The notes under the pieces: generated by a model
What the model was told of the DNA's origin: nothing
What the model saw: the letters and a program-made list of their open reading frames with translations, nothing else
Database searches by the model: none
NCBI RefSeq assembly: GCF_009769385.1
Contig: NZ_VKAB01000002.1
Location: 186,001-250,000 of the forward strand
Length of the DNA: 64,000 nucleotides
Reading direction: 5' to 3'
From: Saccharothrix deserti
Lineage (GTDB): Bacteria > Actinomycetota > Actinomycetes > Mycobacteriales > Pseudonocardiaceae
Shown here: one piece after another, positions 33,895-42,882 of the stretch
Layout of the letters: each line of letters starts with the position of its first letter
Position numbering within the stretch: position 1 is the stretch's first letter
Made by a program: the position numbers and the translations under genes

Positions 33895-36219
33895 GTGACC
33901 ACAGCCATTCACCAGAGGATCGCCGACGAGCTCGGGGTGCGGGCCGGGCAGGTCAGCGCCGCCGTCGACCTGCTCGACGGTGGTTCCACCGTTCCCTTCA
34001 TCGCCCGGTACCGCAAGGAAGCGACCGGCGCGCTCGACGACACCCAGCTGCGCACGCTGGAAGAGCGGCTGGGCTACCTCCGCGAACTCGAGGAACGTCG
34101 GACGGCTGTGCTCGAGTCCATCCGGTCCCAGGGCAAGCTGGACGAGGCGCTGGAGGCCTCGATCCTGGCCGCCGACTCCAAGGCCCGGCTGGAGGACCTC
34201 TACCTGCCCTACAAGCCGAAGCGGCGGACCAAGGCGCAGATCGCGCGCGAGCAGGGGCTCGAACCGCTCGCCGACGGGCTGCTGAACGACCCCACGCAGG
34301 ACCCGCAGGAGGTGGCGAAGGCGTACGTGACCGAGGAGGTCGCGGACGTGGCCGCCGCGTTGCAGGGCGCGCGGGCGATCCTGGTCGAGCGGTTCGGCGA
34401 GGACGGCGACCTCATCGGTGACCTGCGGGAACGCATGTGGGGCCAGGGTCGGGTGGTGTCCAAGGTCCGGGAGGGCAAGGAGGAGGACGGGGCCAAGTTC
34501 TCCGACTACTTCGACTTCTCCGAGCCGTTCACGAAGCTGCCCTCGCACCGCATCCTCGCGCTGCTGCGCGGCGAGAAGGAGGAGGTGCTCGACCTCCAGT
34601 TCGACCCGGCCGACGAGGACGAGCCCACCGGCTACGAGGCGCGGATCGCGTCCCGGTTCGGCGTGGACAACCAGGGCCGACCGGCCGACCGGTGGCTGGG
34701 CGACACCGTGCGCTGGGCGTGGCGGACCCGGATTCTCGTGCACCTGGGCATCGACCTGCGGTCCCGGCTGCGGGCGTTCGCCGAGGACGAGGCGGTGAAG
34801 GTGTTCGCGTCGAACCTGCGCGACCTGCTGCTGGCCGCCCCGGCGGGCACGCGCGCCACCATGGGCCTCGACCCCGGTTTCCGCACCGGCGTGAAGGTGG
34901 CCGTGGTCGACGCGACCGGCAAGGTCGTCGCCACGGACGTGATCTACCCGCACGTGCCCGCGAACCGGTGGGACGAGTCGATCGCCAAGCTGGCCGTGCT
35001 GGCCAAGAAGCACGACGTCGAGCTGATCTCGATCGGCAACGGCACCGCGTCGCGGGAGACCGACAAGCTGGTCGTCGACCTCCTCAAGCGGCACCCCGAC
35101 CTCAAGCTGACCAAGGCCGTGGTGTCGGAGGCGGGCGCGTCGGTGTACTCGGCGTCGGCGTTCGCCTCGGCCGAGCTGCCCGACATGGACGTGTCGCTGC
35201 GCGGCGCGGTGTCCATCGCCCGCCGGTTGCAGGACCCGCTGGCCGAGCTGGTCAAGATCGACCCGAAGTCGATCGGCGTCGGCCAGTACCAGCACGACCT
35301 GTCCGAGTCGAAGCTGTCGCGCTCGTTGGACGCGGTGGTCGAGGACTGCGTGAACGCGGTCGGCGTCGACCTGAACACGGCGTCCGTGCCGCTGCTGACG
35401 CGGGTTTCCGGCATCACCGCCGGTCTGGCCGAGAACATCGTGCTGCACCGCGACAGCAACGGCCCGTTCCGCTCGCGCAAGGCGTTGAAGGACGTGGCGC
35501 GGCTCGGCCCGAAGGCGTTCGAGCAGTGCGCGGGCTTCCTGCGCATCCCGAACGGCGACGACCCGCTGGACGGCTCCGCCGTGCACCCCGAGGCGTACCC
35601 GGTGGTGCGCCGGATGCAGGAGCGCGCGGGCGGTGAGCAGCTGATCGGCAACACCGCCGTGCTGAAGTCCCTGCGCCCGCAGGAGTTCGTGGACGACACG
35701 TTCGGCCTGCCGACCGTCACCGACATCCTGCGCGAGTTGGAGAAGCCGGGACGCGACCCGCGACCGGCGTTCAAGACCGCGACGTTCGCCGACGGCGTGG
35801 AGAAGATCGCCGACCTCAAGCCCGGCATGGTGCTGGAGGGCGTGGTGACGAACGTGGCCGCGTTCGGCGCTTTCGTGGACGTCGGCGTGCACCAGGACGG
35901 TCTGGTGCACATCTCGGCGCTGTCCGACAACTACGTCAAGGACCCGCGGGACGTGGTGAAGTCCGGCGACGTGGTGCGGGTGAAGGTGCTGGAGGTCGAC
36001 ATCCCGCGCAAGCGGATCGGCCTGACGCTGCGCCTGGAGGACGAGCCGGGCCGCAAGCCGCCGCGCGAGGACGGTCAGCGCGGTGGGCAGCAACGTGGTC
36101 AGCGCGGCGGCGGTGGGCAGCGCAACGGTGGCGGCAAGCCCCGTCAGCAGGAGCGCCCGCCGGCGAACGGCGCGATGGCCGAGGCACTGCGCCGGGCCGG
36201 GCTTGGCGGCGGCAAGTAG
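33895..36219 (+). CDS. tex: Tex family RNA-binding transcription accessory protein
   Basis: A 774-residue Tex protein. It starts [20 protein letters not shown]. The N-terminal Tex region has [21 protein letters not shown] and [21 protein letters not shown] YqgF/RuvX-like domain (about residues 320-445) begins [21 protein letters not shown] helix-hairpin-helix region has [20 protein letters not shown]. The C-terminal S1 domain (about residues 645-715) has [21 protein letters not shown]. The tail is rich in Gly, Arg and Gln. Tex acts in transcription and RNA handling and is broadly conserved. GTG 33895 is chosen because of the promoter element just upstream. Confidence 0.95.
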   Translation: MTTAIHQRIADELGVRAGQVSAAVDLLDGGSTVPFIARYRKEATGALDDTQLRTLEERLGYLRELEERRTAVLESIRSQGKLDEALEASILAADSKARLEDLYLPYKPKRRTKAQIAREQGLEPLADGLLNDPTQDPQEVAKAYVTEEVADVAAALQGARAILVERFGEDGDLIGDLRERMWGQGRVVSKVREGKEEDGAKFSDYFDFSEPFTKLPSHRILALLRGEKEEVLDLQFDPADEDEPTGYEARIASRFGVDNQGRPADRWLGDTVRWAWRTRILVHLGIDLRSRLRAFAEDEAVKVFASNLRDLLLAAPAGTRATMGLDPGFRTGVKVAVVDATGKVVATDVIYPHVPANRWDESIAKLAVLAKKHDVELISIGNGTASRETDKLVVDLLKRHPDLKLTKAVVSEAGASVYSASAFASAELPDMDVSLRGAVSIARRLQDPLAELVKIDPKSIGVGQYQHDLSESKLSRSLDAVVEDCVNAVGVDLNTASVPLLTRVSGITAGLAENIVLHRDSNGPFRSRKALKDVARLGPKAFEQCAGFLRIPNGDDPLDGSAVHPEAYPVVRRMQERAGGEQLIGNTAVLKSLRPQEFVDDTFGLPTVTDILRELEKPGRDPRPAFKTATFADGVEKIADLKPGMVLEGVVTNVAAFGAFVDVGVHQDGLVHISALSDNYVKDPRDVVKSGDVVRVKVLEVDIPRKRIGLTLRLEDEPGRKPPREDGQRGGQQRGQRGGGGQRNGGGKPRQQERPPANGAMAEALRRAGLGGGK

Positions 36220-36229
36220 GGGTACTCGC

Positions 36230-37261
36230 GTGGCCATGAGGGTCGTCGTCACGGGTGCCAGCGGCAACGTGGGGACGGCCCTGCGCCGCGTGCTCGCCGA
36301 AGCGGGCGACCAGGTGGTGGGCATCGCGCGGCGGATACCGCCCGGTTCGCCCGGGTGGGTGAGCTGCGACGTCGGCGCGCCGGCCGCCGAGGTGGTGTTG
36401 AGCAGGGCGTTCGACGGTGCGGACGCGGTGGTGCACCTGGCGTGGGCGATCCAGCCCACGCCGGGTGAGCCGGACATGCGGCGCACCAACATCACCGGTA
36501 CCGCGCACGTGCTGCGGGCGGCGGAACGCGTGGGCGTGCCGCACCTGGTGGTGACGTCGTCGGTCGCGGCGTACACGCCCGCGTCGGCGCCCGTGGACGA
36601 GGCCTGGCCGTGCGGCGGGGTGCCTGGCAGCGCTTACAGCGCGCAGAAAGTCGAACTGGAACGGCTGGTCGACGGTCGCCCCGGCGTGGCGGTGGTGCGG
36701 CCTTGCGCGGTCGTGCAGCCGGACGCGGGCGCGGAGATCGAGCGGTGGGTGCTGAGCCCGTTGATCCCGTACCGGGTGGTGGGGCGCTCGTGGTTGCCGG
36801 TGCCGTTGTGGCGGGGGCTGCGGGTGCAGATCGTGCACGCGGAGGACGTGGCTCGGGCTGTTCGGACAATCCTGCGGCTGCGTGCGGTGGGTGCTTTCAA
36901 CATCGCGGCCGATCCGCCGTTGCGGGCGGCGGAGTTGGCTTCGGTGCTCGGCGGGTTCATGGTGCCGGTGCCGTTGGCCGTGTTGCGGGCGTTGGCCTGG
37001 CCGACGTGGCGCGTGGGTCTGCAGCCGGTGCACCCCGGCTGGTTGACGTTGGCCGATCAGGCGTCCCTTGTGGACTGTGACCGGATGCGGGCGCTGGGGT
37101 GGGAGCCGTCGCACGAGCCGCGGCAGGCGTTGGAGTCGTTCGTGGCGGCGGTCGCGGCGGGGCGTGGGGCGTGGGGGCCGCTCGCGCCGCAGCGCCGTGG
37201 TCGGTGGCGCAGACTGGGGTTCGGTCGGCCGGTGCACCAGAGCCAGGGAGACGTGCGTTGA
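36230..37261 (+). CDS. NAD-dependent epimerase/dehydratase (extended SDR)
   Basis: A 343-residue extended short-chain dehydrogenase. It opens RVVVTGASGNVGTALRRVLAE, the nucleotide-binding turn. Also seen are ADAVVHLAWAI, LVVTSSVAAY and the active-site Tyr-Lys in GSAYSAQKVELERL. The substrate is a nucleotide sugar or a hydrophobic alcohol and cannot be told from sequence. Starts at GTG 36230 or ATG 36236 are both possible; AGGGG at about 36218 fits the GTG. It is coupled to the FAD oxidoreductase gene by a TTGA overlap, so the two probably act in one pathway. Confidence 0.88.
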   Translation: MAMRVVVTGASGNVGTALRRVLAEAGDQVVGIARRIPPGSPGWVSCDVGAPAAEVVLSRAFDGADAVVHLAWAIQPTPGEPDMRRTNITGTAHVLRAAERVGVPHLVVTSSVAAYTPASAPVDEAWPCGGVPGSAYSAQKVELERLVDGRPGVAVVRPCAVVQPDAGAEIERWVLSPLIPYRVVGRSWLPVPLWRGLRVQIVHAEDVARAVRTILRLRAVGAFNIAADPPLRAAELASVLGGFMVPVPLAVLRALAWPTWRVGLQPVHPGWLTLADQASLVDCDRMRALGWEPSHEPRQALESFVAAVAAGRGAWGPLAPQRRGRWRRLGFGRPVHQSQGDVR

Positions 37262-38835
37262 GCGATGTCGTGGACGCGGTGGTCGTCGGGTCCGGTCCGA
37301 ACGGGCTGGTGGCGGCGAACGTGCTGGCCGACGCGGGGTGGGACGTGCTGGTGCTGGAGGCCGCCGAGGAGCCGGGCGGCGCGGTGCGCACGGCCGAGCT
37401 GACCGAGCCTGGGTTCCTCCACGACCTGTTCAGCGCGTTCTACCCGTTGGGCGCGGCCTCACCGGTAATCACCGGGTTGGACCTGGCGCGGCACGGGTTG
37501 CGGTGGCGGCGGGCGCCGGAGGTGCTGGCGCACGTGCTGCCGGACGACCGGGCCGTCGTGCTGTCGCAGGACGTGGACCGGACGGCGGCGTCGGTGGACG
37601 CGTTCGGCGCGGGTGACGGTGACGCGTGGCGGGCGGAGTTCACGCGGTGGCAGCGGGTGCGCGAGGAGCTGATCGAGGGCCTGATGCGGCCGTTCCCCCC
37701 GGTGCGGGCGGGAGCGGGGCTGTTGGCCGCGTTGGGGCCGGGTGAGGCGTTGCGGTTCGCGCGGTCGTTCGTGCAGTCGGTGCGGGCGTTCGGGGACGAG
37801 CGGTTCACGGGTGAGGGCGCGCCGTTGTTGTTGGCGGGCAACGCGATGCACACCGACCTGGGTCCGGATCAGGCGGGCGGTGCGGCGTTCGGGTGGCTGC
37901 TGTCGATGCTCGGGCAGGACGTGGGGTACCCGGTGCCCGAGGGTGGCGCGGGGGCGTTGACGCAGGCGTTGGTGCGGCGGCTGGGTGGTGTGGTGGAGTG
38001 CTCGCGCCCGGTGACGAAGGTGGTCGTGGCCGGTGGGCGGGCGCTGGGGGTGCGTGACGCTTCCGGCGGGTTCGTGCGGGCGCGCAAGGCGGTGCTGGCG
38101 GACGTGCCCGCGCCGGCGTTGTACTCGAACCTGGTCGGTGCCGAGCACCTGCCGTCCGGGTTGGTGGCGGACCTGGACCGGTTCGAGTGGGACGACGCGA
38201 CGATCAAGGTGGACTGGGCGCTGAACGGCCCGATCACGTGGACCGCCGAAGGGGTGCGGGGTGCCGGCACCGTCCACTTGGGAGGCGACCTCAACGGGTT
38301 GGCCGTCAGCAGCACGGAAATCGCGTGCGGCCGGGTGCCGCGCACCCCGTTCGTGATCATGGGCCAGATGACGACGACCGACCCGACCCGATCGCCCGCG
38401 GGCACGGAGACGGCATGGGCGTACACGCACGTGCCGCGCGGCGAGCGTTGGTCGGCGGACCGCTTGCGACGCCGGGCCGACCGCGTGGAACAGCTGATCG
38501 AACAGCACGCGCCGGGCTTCCGCGCCCTGATCCGGGCACGGGTCGTCCACGGGCCCGCGGACCTGGAGGCGCGCAACCGGAGCCTGATCGGCGGATCGAT
38601 CAACTCGGGCACCGCCGCCATCCACCAACAGCTGGTCTTCCGCCCCGTCCCGGGCCTGGGCCGAGCCGACACCCCCGTGGACCGCCTGTACCTGGCCGGG
38701 GCCTCCGCGCACCCGGGCGGCGGCGTCCACGGTGCTGCGGGAGCCAACGCCGCACGCGCCGCCCTGGCCCGCAACGGCCTGGCCGGCGACGCCTACCGCC
38801 TCCTGATCCGCGGCCTGCACCGCACCCTCTACTGA
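37258..38835 (+). CDS. FAD-dependent oxidoreductase (phytoene-desaturase/CrtI-like)
   Basis: A 525-residue flavoprotein from TTG 37258, overlapping the epimerase stop. It has an N-terminal dinucleotide-binding motif, DAVVVGSGPNGLVAANVLAD, with the ribose-binding Glu in LVLEAAEEPGGAV. The C-terminal FAD motif is VDRLYLAGASAHPGGGVHGA. This is the CrtI/COG1233 family, which acts on carotenoids, retinoids or other apolar substrates. There is no carotenoid gene nearby, so no specific product is proposed. A short tandem repeat and hairpin follow the stop. Confidence 0.9.
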   Translation: MSDVVDAVVVGSGPNGLVAANVLADAGWDVLVLEAAEEPGGAVRTAELTEPGFLHDLFSAFYPLGAASPVITGLDLARHGLRWRRAPEVLAHVLPDDRAVVLSQDVDRTAASVDAFGAGDGDAWRAEFTRWQRVREELIEGLMRPFPPVRAGAGLLAALGPGEALRFARSFVQSVRAFGDERFTGEGAPLLLAGNAMHTDLGPDQAGGAAFGWLLSMLGQDVGYPVPEGGAGALTQALVRRLGGVVECSRPVTKVVVAGGRALGVRDASGGFVRARKAVLADVPAPALYSNLVGAEHLPSGLVADLDRFEWDDATIKVDWALNGPITWTAEGVRGAGTVHLGGDLNGLAVSSTEIACGRVPRTPFVIMGQMTTTDPTRSPAGTETAWAYTHVPRGERWSADRLRRRADRVEQLIEQHAPGFRALIRARVVHGPADLEARNRSLIGGSINSGTAAIHQQLVFRPVPGLGRADTPVDRLYLAGASAHPGGGVHGAAGANAARAALARNGLAGDAYRLLIRGLHRTLY

Positions 38836-38836
38836 C

Positions 38837-38878
38837 CACGAGTTACCGACCGCGAGTTACCGACCGCGAGTCCCGGGC
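38837..38878. repeat. 14-bp tandem repeat (three units) between convergent genes
   Basis: Units cacgagttaccgac (38837), cgcgagttaccgac (38851) and a diverged cgcgagtcccgggc (38865) lie immediately after the FAD oxidoreductase stop. The unit length equals that of the array at 18636 although the sequence differs. Confidence 0.85.
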
Positions 38879-38891
38879 GTTCGACTCGCGG
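38864..38891. terminator. Bidirectional hairpin between FAD oxidoreductase and SRPBCC genes
   Basis: CCGCGAGT (38864-38871) and ACTCGCGG (38884-38891) form an 8-bp stem with a 12-nt loop in the 57-bp gap between convergent stops. The left arm is part of the last 14-bp repeat unit. Confidence 0.6.
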
Positions 38892-38892
38892 G

Positions 38893-39333
38893 TCAGAGGG
38901 TGCCCTTGCGGGCGGCCAGGTCGGCCAGGCGGCGCAGCGACTCGCGGTTGCGGGGCACCAGGAACAACGACTGGACGGACACCGGCAGGACGGACACCGG
39001 GCCCTTGACGGCCTCTTCCAGCATGGTGATCTCGGCGCCGTCGGGCACGGTCTTCAGCTCGAACCGGATCCGCGCCGCGCCCATCGGCCACATCCGCGCC
39101 TCCAGTTCCAGCAACCCGGGCGGGTCGACGTCCAGCACCGTGGTCACGTCCTGCACCGCCACCGGCCACACACCCACGCTGTGGTGGATCCGGGTGCCGG
39201 TACCCGGCCACCCCGGGTCGACCTCGCGGATGTGCGCGGCGCCCACCACCCAGCTCGCGTAGGACCAGCCGTCGGCCAGCACCGCGAACACCCGCTCCAC
39301 CGTCGTGGGCACTGTCAAGCGGACCTCGATCAT
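38893..39333 (-). CDS. SRPBCC-family protein (polyketide-cyclase/START-like)
   Basis: A 146-residue helix-grip protein. It opens IEVRLTVPTTVERVFAVLAD and has WSYASWVVGAAHIREVDPGW, with ARIRFELKTVPDGAEITMLE in the C-terminal half. SRPBCC proteins bind hydrophobic ligands, and some act as cyclases. The ligand is unknown. It faces the epimerase-oxidoreductase pair and may belong with it, but no direct evidence exists. Confidence 0.87.
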   Translation of the reverse strand: MIEVRLTVPTTVERVFAVLADGWSYASWVVGAAHIREVDPGWPGTGTRIHHSVGVWPVAVQDVTTVLDVDPPGLLELEARMWPMGAARIRFELKTVPDGAEITMLEEAVKGPVSVLPVSVQSLFLVPRNRESLRRLADLAARKGTL

Positions 39334-39379
39334 GCCCAGCGGATTCCCCGGCCGGACCGCCGGAAACTACCCGCTGGAG

Positions 39380-40600
39380 CTACTTGGCCCGCGTGCCCTT
39401 GAGCTTGACCAGCTCGGATTCGAACAGGTTGGCGACGACCGCCAGCCCGCCGGGTGTCGCCGGGTCCGGCTTGGCGATGTAGGACTGGGTGCTCGACGGC
39501 CGACCGACCAACGAGAACCGCAGCTGGCCGGTGAGGCTGTTCGTCTCGACCTTGTTGGTGTCCTGGAACGCCCGCAGCACACCGTCACGGGTCAGGTCCC
39601 GCGCGGCGCACGCCTTCTCCAGGATCGCCGCGAACGCCATGCCGATCACGTAACCGTGGTCGACCGAGCCGGTGGGCTTCAGGTCCGGGTACTTGCGCGT
39701 GAACGCCTCGGCGACCGCGCGCGGCCCCGGCAGGTCGGTGGCGAACGGCGCGATCGGCGACACCACCTGCACCCGCTTCACCACGGCCGCCGCGGCGGGC
39801 GAGTCGAGGATCAGCGGGTCGTAGCCGACCGCGTTGACCAGGAACGGCACGTCCCAGCCGATCCTCTCGGCGGTGGCGACGGCGGTCGCGGTCTGCTGCG
39901 GCGACGTGCTCAGGAACACCGCCTGCGCGCCCGCCGCCTTCAGCTCACCGATCTGGGCGACCACGTCGGCGGTCTCCGGCACGGCCTTCGACACGAGCTC
40001 CATGCCCCACTGCTCGGCGACGAACGTGCTGCCTTCGAGGGCGTTGCGGCCGTAGTCGCTGTCGACGTAGACGTGCCCGATCGTGTCGCCGTCGCTGATC
40101 AGGCCGGACCGCTTGACGTGGTCCAGGCCGTTGATCACGTCGAGGTCGTAGGTGGTGCCGACGATGACCATGTGCGGGTTGCCCAGCAGGCTCGCCGACC
40201 AGGACGCGGGCGCGGCGATGGCGCGGGTCTGCATCAGGTCCGGCTCGATGGCCTCGGTCATCGGCGTGCCGGTGACGTCCATGAACCCGAGCACCTGCGG
40301 TTCCAGGTCGAAGTACGCCTCCAACGCCCGGTTGACGTCGTAGCCGTGGTCCGCCTGCTTCAGCTCGACCTTGCGGCCGCAGATGCCGCCGCGCTCGTTC
40401 AGCTCGCCCAGGAACAGCTCGTAGCCCTTGATCCGGATGAGCGACGTGGGCGAGAACGGGCCGGTCATGTCGGTGAGCACGCCCAGCGAGATGGTGTCGG
40501 CGGTGACACCGGGGCCCGCCTTGACCGGGTTGTCGTCCTCGGCGCCGCAACCGGCGGCGAGCAGACCGAGTACGGCGGACACGACGACGAGGTTGCGCAC
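39380..40600 (-). CDS. LivK-type branched-chain-amino-acid/amide-binding lipoprotein (orphan)
   Basis: A 406-residue type I periplasmic-binding-fold lipoprotein from GTG 40600 with GGGAG upstream. The lipobox LLAAGC gives the acylated Cys near residue 18. The mature protein has ISLGVLTDMTGPFSPTSLIR, GYELFLGELNERGGICGRKV and VYVDSDYGRNALEG. No liv-type permease or ATPase gene lies in the window, so it is an orphan binding protein or works with distant transport genes. Confidence 0.88.
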   Translation of the reverse strand: MRNLVVVSAVLGLLAAGCGAEDDNPVKAGPGVTADTISLGVLTDMTGPFSPTSLIRIKGYELFLGELNERGGICGRKVELKQADHGYDVNRALEAYFDLEPQVLGFMDVTGTPMTEAIEPDLMQTRAIAAPASWSASLLGNPHMVIVGTTYDLDVINGLDHVKRSGLISDGDTIGHVYVDSDYGRNALEGSTFVAEQWGMELVSKAVPETADVVAQIGELKAAGAQAVFLSTSPQQTATAVATAERIGWDVPFLVNAVGYDPLILDSPAAAAVVKRVQVVSPIAPFATDLPGPRAVAEAFTRKYPDLKPTGSVDHGYVIGMAFAAILEKACAARDLTRDGVLRAFQDTNKVETNSLTGQLRFSLVGRPSSTQSYIAKPDPATPGGLAVVANLFESELVKLKGTRAK

Positions 40601-40791
40601 CACAGGACTCCCACCACTGACGTTACCGACGGGTAAGGAGTATTGACAGAAGTCACCCGAATCGCCTAATCGTGTGACATACCGCACGGTCGGTGAACTT
40701 TTGCCACGTCGATCCGTACCCCTTTACCGCCCCCTTAGTTGATCAACACGGACCGTTAGCAAAAATCAGCCTCACCACCCGAACAGCCGAA

Positions 40792-40827
40792 AGGCCGTGA
40801 AGATCGAAGGATCGATCCTCACGGCCT
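40792..40827 (-). terminator. Hairpin terminator after the YCII-LuxR gene
   Basis: AGGCCGTGA (40792-40800) pairs perfectly with TCACGGCCT (40819-40827). The loop contains the palindrome GGATCGATCC. It lies 21 bases past the stop of the minus-strand YCII-LuxR gene. The 244-bp gap up to the LivK start holds nothing else I can name. Confidence 0.7.
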
Positions 40828-40847
40828 GTTCCCGACCCGGTACGCGC

Positions 40848-41396
40848 CTACAAGTAGGAGCGCTGCCCCCACGGCATCGCCGCGGCGAGCTGAGCCCGCC
40901 TGCCGATGTCGAGCTTGCGGTAGATGCGGGTGATGTGGAGTTCGACGGCCCGGGTCGACACCGAGAAGTGCTCGGCGATCTGCCGGTTCGTCATGCCCTC
41001 CAACATCATCAGGGCGATCCGGTGCTCGTGCGGCGTCAACTGCTCACGCGAACGCGCCTCGGCGCTCTGCCCGTCACGCGGCCGGACGATGCCCGGCACG
41101 CGCTCACCTTCCGGCACACCCAGCAGCACGTGCCACTGACGTATGCGCACCTCCGCGATCGATTGCGATCGCACGTACGGGTCACCGCGCACCAGGTCCC
41201 GGGCCGCGGCGTCGTCAGGTACTTGCACGATCAGCAGCACGCCGGAACCGTCGGCCCAAGGGCCGGTTCCGACGAGCACGCCCTGATCGGCGAGTGGACG
41301 CCAATATTCCCGGTGTGCGAGATGAATGGATCTGCGCACCTGGCGCGCATCACGAAATGTCAACTCAACGGCGAAAGCCACTGGACTGATCCCCAT
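40848..41396 (-). CDS. YCII-domain / LuxR-HTH fusion regulator
   Basis: A 182-residue protein. Residues about 5-93 match a YCII (YciI-like) domain: HLAHREYWRPLADQGVLVGTG with the conserved His, DPYVRSQ with the D-P motif, and a closing RIRQWHVLLG. Residues about 115-180 are a LuxR/GerE HTH: LTPHEHRIALMMLEGMTNRQ, then IAEHFSVSTRAVELHITRIY. YCII domains are small dimeric folds, some with enzymatic or ligand-binding roles, so this may be a one-component sensor in which YCII binds the signal. There is no receiver domain. Targets are unknown. Confidence 0.85.
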   Translation of the reverse strand: MGISPVAFAVELTFRDARQVRRSIHLAHREYWRPLADQGVLVGTGPWADGSGVLLIVQVPDDAAARDLVRGDPYVRSQSIAEVRIRQWHVLLGVPEGERVPGIVRPRDGQSAEARSREQLTPHEHRIALMMLEGMTNRQIAEHFSVSTRAVELHITRIYRKLDIGRRAQLAAAMPWGQRSYL

Positions 41397-41449
41397 TTCA
41401 TTCCGCGGCCAACTTTCGCCACATACTCAACTGGGACGGTTATTCACTG

Positions 41450-41961
41450 TCAAGTGAGAGACCTCACACCAGTCATTCGGGAACCGAATGACCCCGATAG
41501 CCGCTTTCCGAACCAGTGCTCCGCATAGCGGTCGTCGTTGAACGGGGGCACCTCACGGTAACCGTGCCGGGCGTACAGCGCGCGGGCTTCGACCAGGTCA
41601 GCGCGGGTGTCGAGGCGAATGGCCGAAGCGCCAAGTGAGACGGCGGCCTCCTCTGCCGCGGCGAGCAACGCCGCTCCCCCGCCCGTGCCGCGGGCCACGG
41701 GATCGACGAACATCCTCTTCAACTCGGCCGTTTCGGGATCAACCAGGCGGAACCCGACACATCCTCGCACCACACCGTTCCACCGGCCACGAAGAACCTC
41801 GCCAGGTCGTCGGTCGGGTCGTCGGCGATCGCCTGGTCCACCTCGTCGGACCTGGCCGGGCGGCCGTAGTACCGGCCGATGATGTCCGTCAAGTAGGTGC
41901 GGATCACCGCCACCGCGGTCGGGCTGTCAACCGGCTCCGGCTGAACGGTCCAGGAAGTCAT
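41450..41961 (-). pseudogene. GNAT N-acetyltransferase, frameshifted
   Basis: The N-terminal 65 residues (ATG 41961, MTSWTVQPEPVDSPTAVAV to ARFFVAGG) and the rest (VVRGCVGFRLVDPETAEL, ELKRMFVDPVARGTGGGAAL, ARALYARHGYREVPPF) are in different frames. They would join into one normal GNAT of about 170 residues if one base were restored near 41771-41784. The acetyl-CoA loop R-G-T-G-G-G-A is intact. Either the gene is a recent pseudogene or the base call is wrong here. The second half has a GTG at 41773 and might be made alone. Confidence 0.75.
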
Positions 41962-42023
41962 GGGCGGATTTTCACCCGCACTGGTCCATTCGGACACGTG
42001 GTTTTCGGCATTCCGGACGCGTG

Positions 42024-42029
42024 TAAAGT
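42024..42029 (+). promoter_or_regulatory. -10 element (TAAAGT) for leaderless enoyl-CoA hydratase-like gene
   Basis: TAAAGT ends eight bases before the GTG at 42038 and fits TANNNT. No ribosome-binding site precedes the GTG. Confidence 0.45.
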
Positions 42030-42037
42030 CCACGGCC

Positions 42038-42823
42038 GTGGCAGCGCAAGAGGTCCGCCTCGAGCGGGACGCGGTCGGGCTGGCCGTGCTCACCGTCGAC
42101 GCTCCTCCGTTGAACCTCTACACCGCCGAGTTGCAGGACCTGCTGGAGGCGGCGGTCGACGACTTGGAGGAACGGCCCGCGCGGGCGTTGCTGATCCGCT
42201 TCGAGGGCAAGGTCGTCAGCGGCGGTGTCGACGTGGGGCTGTTCGCCGCGCAGAAGACGTCCGCGCAGGCCAAGGCCCTGTTCGACCAGATGCTGGAGCT
42301 GCCGGAACGGGTGGCCGCACTGCCGTTCCCGACCGTGTTCGCCGCGCACGGGCTGTGCCTCACCTGGGCGTTCGAGGTCGCGGTGGCGTGCGACATCGTG
42401 CTGGCCGCCGAACGGGCGAAGTTCGGTCTGGTGGAGAAGGTCGTCGGGCTGACCCCGACCATGGGCGGCACGCAGCGGCTGGCCGCGCGGGCGGGCGTTG
42501 GCCGGGCCAAGGAGTTCGTGATGACCGGCGACCGGTACGACGCGGCCACGCTGGAACGGTGGGGCGTGGTCAACCGGGTGCTGCCGGACGAGGGGTTCGA
42601 CGACGCGGCGCTGGAGTTCACGCTCGCGCTGGCGGTCGGGCCGACGTTGGCGCACGCGGCCACCAAGCAGGTGTTGGCGCACTTCGAGAGCGGCGGCGTG
42701 GCCGAGGCGAACGAGCACGTCACGGCGATCGCGGCCGAGCTGTTCGACACCGAGGACCTGCGCGGCGCGGTGCGGTCGTTCCTGGCCGAGGGACCGGGGA
42801 AGGCGACGTTCAGCGGTCGCTGA
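42038..42823 (+). CDS. Enoyl-CoA hydratase/isomerase family protein
   Basis: A 261-residue crotonase-fold protein. It has VLTVDAPPLNLYTAELQDLL, LIRFEGKVVSGGVDVGLF as the first oxyanion strand, FAAHGLCLTWAFEVAVACDI in place of the usual G-G-G-x-E loop, and FGLVEKVVGLTPTMGGTQRL. The usual second catalytic Glu position cannot be assigned by eye. The start GTG 42038 is favoured by a leaderless promoter. It overlaps nothing and is divergent from the GNAT pseudogene. The substrate is unknown. Confidence 0.87.
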   Translation: MAAQEVRLERDAVGLAVLTVDAPPLNLYTAELQDLLEAAVDDLEERPARALLIRFEGKVVSGGVDVGLFAAQKTSAQAKALFDQMLELPERVAALPFPTVFAAHGLCLTWAFEVAVACDIVLAAERAKFGLVEKVVGLTPTMGGTQRLAARAGVGRAKEFVMTGDRYDAATLERWGVVNRVLPDEGFDDAALEFTLALAVGPTLAHAATKQVLAHFESGGVAEANEHVTAIAAELFDTEDLRGAVRSFLAEGPGKATFSGR

Positions 42824-42882
42824 TCCGCCGGAACTCCAGCCGGCGCGTGTTCAGCCGCTCCCCGATAGACAAACCCTATGGG

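Noticed and set aside
39380..40600. Treating the LivK-like lipoprotein as part of a complete transporter operon
   Set aside because: No liv-type permease or ATPase gene is present on either side within the window.
42038..42823. Start at 41960, 26 codons upstream
   Set aside because: The added residues do not resemble the family, the upstream start overlaps the divergent GNAT start, and a -10 element sits eight bases before GTG 42038.
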